Assembly (NCBI GenBank): GCA_002358905.1
Contig: DEPT01000008.1
Location: 8,412 to 28,745 of the forward strand
Length of the DNA stretch: 20,334 nucleotides
DNA from: Akkermansiaceae bacterium UBA3385
GTDB lineage: Bacteria > Verrucomicrobiota > Verrucomicrobiia > Verrucomicrobiales > Akkermansiaceae
Reading direction: 5' to 3'
Shown here: positions 15,382-20,334 of the stretch, in pieces
Layout: each line of letters begins with the position of its first letter
How positions within the stretch are numbered: position 1 is the stretch's first letter
The notes under the pieces: generated by a model
Told to the model about the DNA's origin: nothing
Seen by the model: the letters and a program-made list of their open reading frames with translations, nothing else
Databases searched by the model: none
Made by a program: the position numbers and the translations under genes

Positions 15382-16932
15382 ATGAGCACGAATGCCCAGA
15401 AAGATCTGACTCCGGTGGTGCCTCGTAAGTTCCGTCCGGTGTTCTTCATGCTGGTCAGCTGTTTTGCCCTGTGGGGCCTGCTGAATAATATGACCGACAA
15501 CCTGGTGCCGGCCTTCAAGAATATCTTCACGATTCCGCAGGAGCAGGCAGCTCTGGTGCAGGTGGCTTTCTATGGCGCCTATGCCGTGCTGGCAATCTTT
15601 GCGTCTATTCTTATTGAGGAGTTCTCATATAAGAAGGGCGTGCTGATTGGTCTGGGAGTGTACATTGCGGGTGCGCTTTGCTACATTCCGGCCTGTATCC
15701 ACCAGAGTTTTGAGATATACTTTATTGCCATCTTTGTGGTGGCCTGTGGTTGCTCTGTGCTGGAAACCACTTGTAACCCCTACGTGATTTCTCTGGGGCC
15801 GGATAAGACGGCGGTACGCCGCCTGAACTTTGCCCAGGCTTTCAATCCGGTGGGTTCCATTGCCGGTATTCTTCTGGCTCAGCAGTTGATTCTGAGTAAC
15901 CTGAACCCCGCCACGGCTGATGAGCGCGCCGCTATGCCCGCCGAGCAGCTGAAGGAGATTGTGCACAGTGAGCTCTTCTGGGTGTGCGCTCCGTATGTGG
16001 GCCTTTGCGGCATTGCCTTCCTCATCTGGCTCTTCTTCCTGCGTGTGAAAGATACGCAGGAGTCCACGGCTTCCGAAACTTCCCTGCAGGGCAACGGCAG
16101 CGGTCTGCGCGTGTTTATCGCTGCTCTGTTTGCCATTGTGCCGCTTACGGTGCTTTACTTCCTGTTCCCGGATATGGACAAGGTGACCTGGGTGCTCTGC
16201 GGTACCCTGGGTCCGATTGTATATCTGTTCCTGGTGGGTGATTACCGCGCCATGCTGTTCTCTCTGCTCAGCCAGCCGCGCTACTGGTGCGGCGTGATTG
16301 CCCAGTTCTTCTATGTGGGTGTGCAGATTGCTGCCTGGACCTACCTGAACGTGTACTGCTGCAAGGAAATGGGCGTGACTCCCGCCACCGCTGCCAGCTA
16401 CTACCTGATTTCCCTCATCCTCTTCATCGTCTGCCGCTGGGTTGCTACTTACTACATGAAGAAGTTCAACCCCGCCAGCATGATGAGCCTGTTCGCCATT
16501 GCCGCCATTGCCTGCTGCGCCGGCACCATCTACCTGCCCAGCACGGTGCTCTTCACCATTGGTGGTCTTGATTTCTCTGCCAATGTGCTCTGCCTTATCG
16601 CCATGTCCGGTTGCATGAGCCTTATGTTCCCGACCATTTACGGTATCGCCCTTGGTGGTCTGAACCAGCGTGATGTGAAGCTGGGTGCTGCCGGTCTTAT
16701 CATGGCTATTCTGGGTGGCGCTCTCATTACCCCTTGGATGGCCGGCATCATCGGCGATGCTGAATCCTGCTGGCTGTGCCTGACCGCCGGTATGGACAAC
16801 ACCTGGGATACGAACCTGGGCACTTCCCACGCTGCGGTGCGTGCTTCGTTCATCGTGCCCGCCATCTGTTTTGCGGTAGTGCTGGTATACAGCCTCATCT
16901 TCCGCAAGCCCACCACTTCCTCTGATAAATAA
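15382..16932 (+). CDS. fucP: L-fucose:proton symporter (MFS, FucP family)
   Basis: This 516-residue inner-membrane major facilitator would import L-fucose with protons. The first half has the FucP features: LWGLLNNMTDNLVPAFKNIF with D39, and CSVLETTCNPYVISLG with E128. These correspond in motif to the proton/sugar-coupling Asp46 and Glu135 of E. coli FucP. The central region (residues about 220-295) is longer than in E. coli FucP (438 residues overall) and holds two extra hydrophobic segments between the N- and C-terminal helix bundles, so a 14-helix topology is possible. The start at 15382 follows the promoter by 9 nt. fucI follows after 27 nt, which with shared function supports an operon. 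Confidence 0.93.
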   Translation: MSTNAQKDLTPVVPRKFRPVFFMLVSCFALWGLLNNMTDNLVPAFKNIFTIPQEQAALVQVAFYGAYAVLAIFASILIEEFSYKKGVLIGLGVYIAGALCYIPACIHQSFEIYFIAIFVVACGCSVLETTCNPYVISLGPDKTAVRRLNFAQAFNPVGSIAGILLAQQLILSNLNPATADERAAMPAEQLKEIVHSELFWVCAPYVGLCGIAFLIWLFFLRVKDTQESTASETSLQGNGSGLRVFIAALFAIVPLTVLYFLFPDMDKVTWVLCGTLGPIVYLFLVGDYRAMLFSLLSQPRYWCGVIAQFFYVGVQIAAWTYLNVYCCKEMGVTPATAASYYLISLILFIVCRWVATYYMKKFNPASMMSLFAIAAIACCAGTIYLPSTVLFTIGGLDFSANVLCLIAMSGCMSLMFPTIYGIALGGLNQRDVKLGAAGLIMAILGGALITPWMAGIIGDAESCWLCLTAGMDNTWDTNLGTSHAAVRASFIVPAICFAVVLVYSLIFRKPTTSSDK

Positions 16933-16959
16933 TAACCATTTAACCCAAATCAAACGTAT

Positions 16960-18741
16960 ATGAAGTACGATACATTGCCCACTATCGGGATTCGCCCGAC
17001 GATTGACGGCCGCCGCCTTGGCGTTCGTGAATCCCTGGAGGATCAGACCATGAACATGGCCAAGGCCGCCGCTGCCCTCATTGAGGCCAACGTGAAGCAC
17101 GCCAACGGTCAGCCTGTGAAGTGCATCATCGCCGATACCACTATCGGTGGTCCGGCTGAGGCAGCTGCCTGCAACCAGAAGTTCGCTGAGAACAACGTGG
17201 GCTGCTCCCTTATCGTGACTCCCTGCTGGTGCTACATCACCGAAACCTTCGAGACCGATGCCACCACGCCCAAGGCTATCTGGGGCTTCAATGGCACCGA
17301 GCGCCCCGGCGCTGTGTATCTGGCCGCTGCTCTTGCCGGCTACGCCCAGAAGGGTGTGCCCGCATTCTCTATCTACGGTCATGATGTGCAGGATGCCGAT
17401 GATACTTCTATCCCTGAGGACGTGGCAGAGAAGATTCTTCGCTTCGCCCGCGCCGGTCTGACCGTGGCTACCCTGCGTGGCAAGGGCTACCTTTCCATCG
17501 GTGGCTGCTCCATGGGTATCGCCGGTTCCATCGTTGACCAGAACTTCTGGGAAAGCTACATGGGCATGCGCGTGCAGGCTGTCGATATGACCGAAGTGCG
17601 CCGCCGCATGGAGCTGGGCATCTACGACAAGGCCGAGTTCGACCTGGCCATGGAATGGGCCAAGAAGTATGTGAAGATTGGTCCGGACCGCAACCGCCCT
17701 GACCTCGTTCTTTCCCCCGAGGAGAAGGAGCGCACCCTGCGCGAGTCCATCCTCATGACCATCATCTTCCGCGACATGATGCACGGCAACCCCTACCTCA
17801 AGACCATTGACCGCGAGGAAGAGGGCCTGGGCTTCAACGCTATCTGCGGTGGTTTCCAGGGGCAGCGTCACTGGACGGACTTCTACCCCAACGGCGACAT
17901 GGCCGAGTCCATCCTGAACAGCACCTTCGACTGGAACGGCCCGCGTGAGGCTATTCCCTTCGCTACGGAAAACGATGCCATGAACGGCGTGTGCATGCTC
18001 CTGCTGCACCAGCTTACCGGCCGCGCTGCCTGCTTCTCCGATATCCGCACCTACTGGTCTCCCGATGCCGTGAAGCGCGTGACCGGCTACACCATGGAAG
18101 GTCTGGCCAAGGATGGTATTATGCACCTCATTAACTCCGGTTCCACCGCTCTGGACGGCAACATGCATTCCACCGCAGAGGATGGCACCCCCATCATGAA
18201 GAAGACCGGCGAGACCACCCAGGCCGACATCGAGGCTATGATGGGTGCTTCCGAGTGGTGCCCGGCCAACCGCGAATACTTCCGCGGCGGCGGCTACTCC
18301 CTCCACTTCGTGTCCAAGGGCAATGTGCCTGTGACCATGATTCGCATGAACCTCGTGAAGGGTCAGGGGCCCGTGCTTACCATCGTGGAAGGCTGGACCT
18401 GCGACCTCCCGCAGGAGGTGAACGACAAGCTCGACCAGCGCACCGACCCGGGTTGGCCCACCACCTGGTTTGCCCCCCGTCTCACCGGTAAGGGCGGCTT
18501 CAAGGATGTGTACACCGTCATGGCCAACATGGGTGCCAACCACGGCGCCTGGACCTACGGCCACATCGGTGCCGATATCATCACCCTGGCTTCCATGCTC
18601 CGCATTCCGGTATACGCCCACAACGTGCCCGAGGATAAGGTGTATCGTCCGGCAGCCTGGGACCTCTTCGGTACCGCTTGCCCCGAAAGCGCCGACTTCC
18701 GCGCCTGCGCCAACTTCGGCCCCATCTACGGTAAGTATTAA
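16960..18741 (+). CDS. fucI: L-fucose isomerase
   Basis: This 593-residue cytoplasmic enzyme converts L-fucose to L-fuculose and depends on Mn2+. The metal-site residues sit exactly at the numbers known for E. coli FucI: E337 (FATEND), D361 (FSDIRTYWSP) and H528 (GANHGA). Full-length alignment by eye is good, including GRRLGVRESLEDQT at the start and GFNAICGGFQGQRHWTDFYP in the middle. Codon use is strongly GC-biased, typical of a highly expressed gene. It has no Shine-Dalgarno within the 27-nt gap after fucP. A terminator-like hairpin lies between it and fucK, so fucI could be expressed at a higher level than fucK. Confidence 0.98.
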   Translation: MKYDTLPTIGIRPTIDGRRLGVRESLEDQTMNMAKAAAALIEANVKHANGQPVKCIIADTTIGGPAEAAACNQKFAENNVGCSLIVTPCWCYITETFETDATTPKAIWGFNGTERPGAVYLAAALAGYAQKGVPAFSIYGHDVQDADDTSIPEDVAEKILRFARAGLTVATLRGKGYLSIGGCSMGIAGSIVDQNFWESYMGMRVQAVDMTEVRRRMELGIYDKAEFDLAMEWAKKYVKIGPDRNRPDLVLSPEEKERTLRESILMTIIFRDMMHGNPYLKTIDREEEGLGFNAICGGFQGQRHWTDFYPNGDMAESILNSTFDWNGPREAIPFATENDAMNGVCMLLLHQLTGRAACFSDIRTYWSPDAVKRVTGYTMEGLAKDGIMHLINSGSTALDGNMHSTAEDGTPIMKKTGETTQADIEAMMGASEWCPANREYFRGGGYSLHFVSKGNVPVTMIRMNLVKGQGPVLTIVEGWTCDLPQEVNDKLDQRTDPGWPTTWFAPRLTGKGGFKDVYTVMANMGANHGAWTYGHIGADIITLASMLRIPVYAHNVPEDKVYRPAAWDLFGTACPESADFRACANFGPIYGKY

Positions 18742-18756
18742 TCTCATTTACCAAGG

Positions 18757-18797
18757 CAAGCTGCCGGGGGTAACCCCGGCAGCTTGTTCGCTTTTTT
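18757..18797 (+). terminator. Intra-operon terminator-like hairpin between fucI and fucK
   Basis: A perfect 13-bp stem (18757-18769 with 18774-18786) has a GTAA tetraloop, then TTCGC and six T (18792-18797). fucK starts 7 nt after the T-tract. It fits a partial terminator or an mRNA-stabilising hairpin for the fucPI transcript. Confidence 0.85.
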
Positions 18798-18803
18798 CCT
18801 GAT

Positions 18804-20225
18804 ATGGCATACGTACTTTGCTTAGATTGCGGCGCGACCAACGTACGCGCCATTCTTGTTGATGATAAGGGGCAGCTGGTAGCCAAATCCAGCCAGCCCA
18901 ACTCCACCGATGCCGGGGCAGAGAACCCGGATTTCCACGTGTGGAATGCCGACCGCATCCTGAACCAGCTCGCCACCTGTGCCCGCGAAATTCTGCCGCA
19001 GATTGACGCTTCGCAGGTGAAGGGCGTGACCATCACCACCTTTGGTGTGGATGGTGCCTTGGTGAACGAAGCTGGCGAACTGCTCTACCCCGTCATTTCC
19101 TGGAAATGCCCGCGCACCGCAGAGGTGATGAAGCGTGTGGCTGAGTATATGCCCCAGGCCATGCTCAACAAGATTTCCGGTGTGGGTGAGTTCGCTTTCA
19201 ATACCATATACAAGCTCATCTGGCTCAAGGAAAACCGCCCGGAACTGCTGGAACAGGCGCACGCCTGGCTCTTCATTTCCAACATCCTGGCTTACCGCCT
19301 CACCGGCGTGATGGCTACCGACCGCACTATGGCCGGCACTTCCCAGATGACGGATCTGGTCACCGGTGACTGGAGCTCGGAGATTCTCGCCACCCTGGGG
19401 ATTAAGAAAGAGCTTTTCCCGCCCATGGTGAATGCCGGCGATGTCATCGGTACCCTCACTCCCGCCGCCTGCGAGCTGCTGGGCCTGCCGAACGCCGTGC
19501 CGGTCATCTCCACCGGCCACGATACGCAGTTTGCCCTCTTCGGCAGTGGCGTGCAGGAAAACCAGCCCTTCCTTTCCAGCGGCACCTGGGAAATCCTGAT
19601 GCTGCGCACCGCCAAGGCCAGCCTGGAAACAGAGGACTACGCTGCTGGTGCCACCGTGGAATACGACAGCAAGGCAGGTCTCCTCAATCCCGGTCTGCAG
19701 TGGATTGCCAGCGGTATCATTGAGTGGGTGAAGGCCACCTGCTATAATGGCGAAAGCTTCGATACCATGGATGCCGAGGCAGAAAAGATTGCCCCCGGCT
19801 GCGATGGCGTGAAACTCATCCCCGATTTCCTGCCCAGCGATGCCGTGCCCGGCAGCATTCAGGGCCTGGTGCTGGGGCGCACCCGCGCCCACATCTACCG
19901 CGCCGCCATGGAAGCCCTCACCCTGCGCCTCAAGCAGCGCCTCCAGAAGCTGGAGAAGGTGGGCGGCTTCAAGTCCACTGACCTCCTGCTGGTAGGCGGT
20001 GGTGCCCGCAACAAGGTGTGGACCCAGATGCGCGCCGATATCCTCGGTCTGCCCATCCGCATCTCCAACGTGTCGGAAAGCACGGTGCTCGGCGCGTCTA
20101 TGTACGCCTTTGCCGGCGCCGGTGTATTCGAATCTCCCGAGGCCTGCCGCGATTCCTTCGGCATCACCTACACCACCATCACCCCCGGCGAACAACAATC
20201 CGCCTACGCCGAATTATACTCTTAA
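18804..20225 (+). CDS. fucK: L-fuculokinase (FGGY carbohydrate kinase)
   Basis: This 473-residue FGGY-family kinase phosphorylates L-fuculose with ATP to L-fuculose 1-phosphate. The N-terminal phosphate-1 loop is LDCGATNVRAILVD (D8). The catalytic base is D240 in GHDTQFALFGSG, followed by the SSGTWEI motif (258-264). The C-terminal adenosine-binding region is LLLVGGGARNKVWTQMRADI. Related rhamnulokinases share these motifs, but the position right after fucI supports fuculokinase. It starts only 18 nt after the hairpin stem and has no Shine-Dalgarno. No terminator follows; the next gene begins 29 nt downstream. Confidence 0.93.
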   Translation: MAYVLCLDCGATNVRAILVDDKGQLVAKSSQPNSTDAGAENPDFHVWNADRILNQLATCAREILPQIDASQVKGVTITTFGVDGALVNEAGELLYPVISWKCPRTAEVMKRVAEYMPQAMLNKISGVGEFAFNTIYKLIWLKENRPELLEQAHAWLFISNILAYRLTGVMATDRTMAGTSQMTDLVTGDWSSEILATLGIKKELFPPMVNAGDVIGTLTPAACELLGLPNAVPVISTGHDTQFALFGSGVQENQPFLSSGTWEILMLRTAKASLETEDYAAGATVEYDSKAGLLNPGLQWIASGIIEWVKATCYNGESFDTMDAEAEKIAPGCDGVKLIPDFLPSDAVPGSIQGLVLGRTRAHIYRAAMEALTLRLKQRLQKLEKVGGFKSTDLLLVGGGARNKVWTQMRADILGLPIRISNVSESTVLGASMYAFAGAGVFESPEACRDSFGITYTTITPGEQQSAYAELYS

Positions 20226-20226
20226 T

Positions 20227-20247
20227 TATTCACTATTCATTATTCAC
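20227..20247. repeat. Tandem heptamer repeat TATTCAY x3
   Basis: Three copies in tandem (TATTCAC, TATTCAT, TATTCAC) fill the short gap between fucK and the next gene. They resemble the TAATCAY array after metX. Confidence 0.8.
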
Positions 20248-20254
20248 TCCAATT

Positions 20255-20334
20255 ATGGCTAATCCCGAACTCTACATCAAACCCGCTCTGCCGGACCGCA
20301 TTTTCCCCTGGGAGAACTACGACCCGCAGACCCG
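20255..20334 (+). CDS. Start of next gene in the fucose operon, truncated by window end
   Basis: An ATG at 20255 opens a frame that runs off the window after 26 codons, beginning MANPELYIKPALPDRIFPWE. The family cannot be recognised from so little sequence. Its position 29 nt after fucK on the same strand suggests a fucose-pathway or linked role; the missing L-fuculose-1-phosphate aldolase is one possibility, but the sequence does not show it. Confidence 0.6.
   Translation, partial: MANPELYIKPALPDRIFPWENYDPQT

Noticed and set aside
15625..18747. 1040-codon antisense frame across fucP and fucI
   Set aside because: It covers two strongly conserved genes and has shadow composition (Gly/His/Val-rich) with no motifs.
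18822..20198. 458-codon frame antisense to fucK
   Set aside because: A shadow of a conserved kinase gene with typical mirror composition.

Overview
The window most likely comes from a Verrucomicrobiota genome, probably an Akkermansia-like gut mucin degrader. The main clues are two secreted proteins whose C-termini carry the PEP motif, a hydrophobic segment and an Arg-rich tail (PEP-CTERM), and a complete-looking L-fucose uptake and phosphorylation locus. This is an inference from gene content; no rRNA or marker tree was available.

Layout. 1-980: a basic, low-complexity Ala/Pro/Lys-rich protein with a strong terminator. 1170-3108: two divergent PEP-CTERM genes arranged as an inverted duplication. 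They share promoter/leader (a perfect 71-bp inverted repeat), signal peptide, C-terminal sorting signal and terminator, but their mature domains are unrelated. Hairpin repeats lie outside both ends. 3343-7142: an accessory island on the minus strand. It holds a REP-associated (IS200-like) HUH transposase next to a mosaic of REP-like palindromes, two paralogous small proteins of unknown function, and an overlapping nucleotidyltransferase / winged-helix gene pair with a consensus promoter. 7177-12452: housekeeping genes on the minus strand (leuS, metX, a short rpmJ, a GT2 glycosyltransferase). 12590-14354: tmk and an AT-rich acyltransferase on the plus strand. 14395-20334: the fucose locus, with fucU-queD leftward and fucP-fucI-fucK plus a truncated next gene rightward, from a 115-bp divergent promoter region.

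How the genes work together. FucP imports L-fucose, FucU interconverts its anomers, FucI isomerises it to L-fuculose and FucK phosphorylates that. The aldolase (FucA) is not recognisable in the window. QueD, a 6-carboxytetrahydropterin synthase homologue, is translationally coupled to FucU, which is an odd partnership.

The most unusual signals are: (a) the PEP-CTERM cassette pair with a conserved frame and a replaced core; (b) the RAYT/REP region bracketed by two paralogous small genes, one of which is attached to the nucleotidyltransferase-wHTH pair, a candidate toxin-antitoxin or defence-like unit; and (c) sigma70-like promoters placed 7-10 nt before the start codons of at least five genes. 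Together with the general lack of Shine-Dalgarno sequences, (c) suggests widespread leaderless transcripts.
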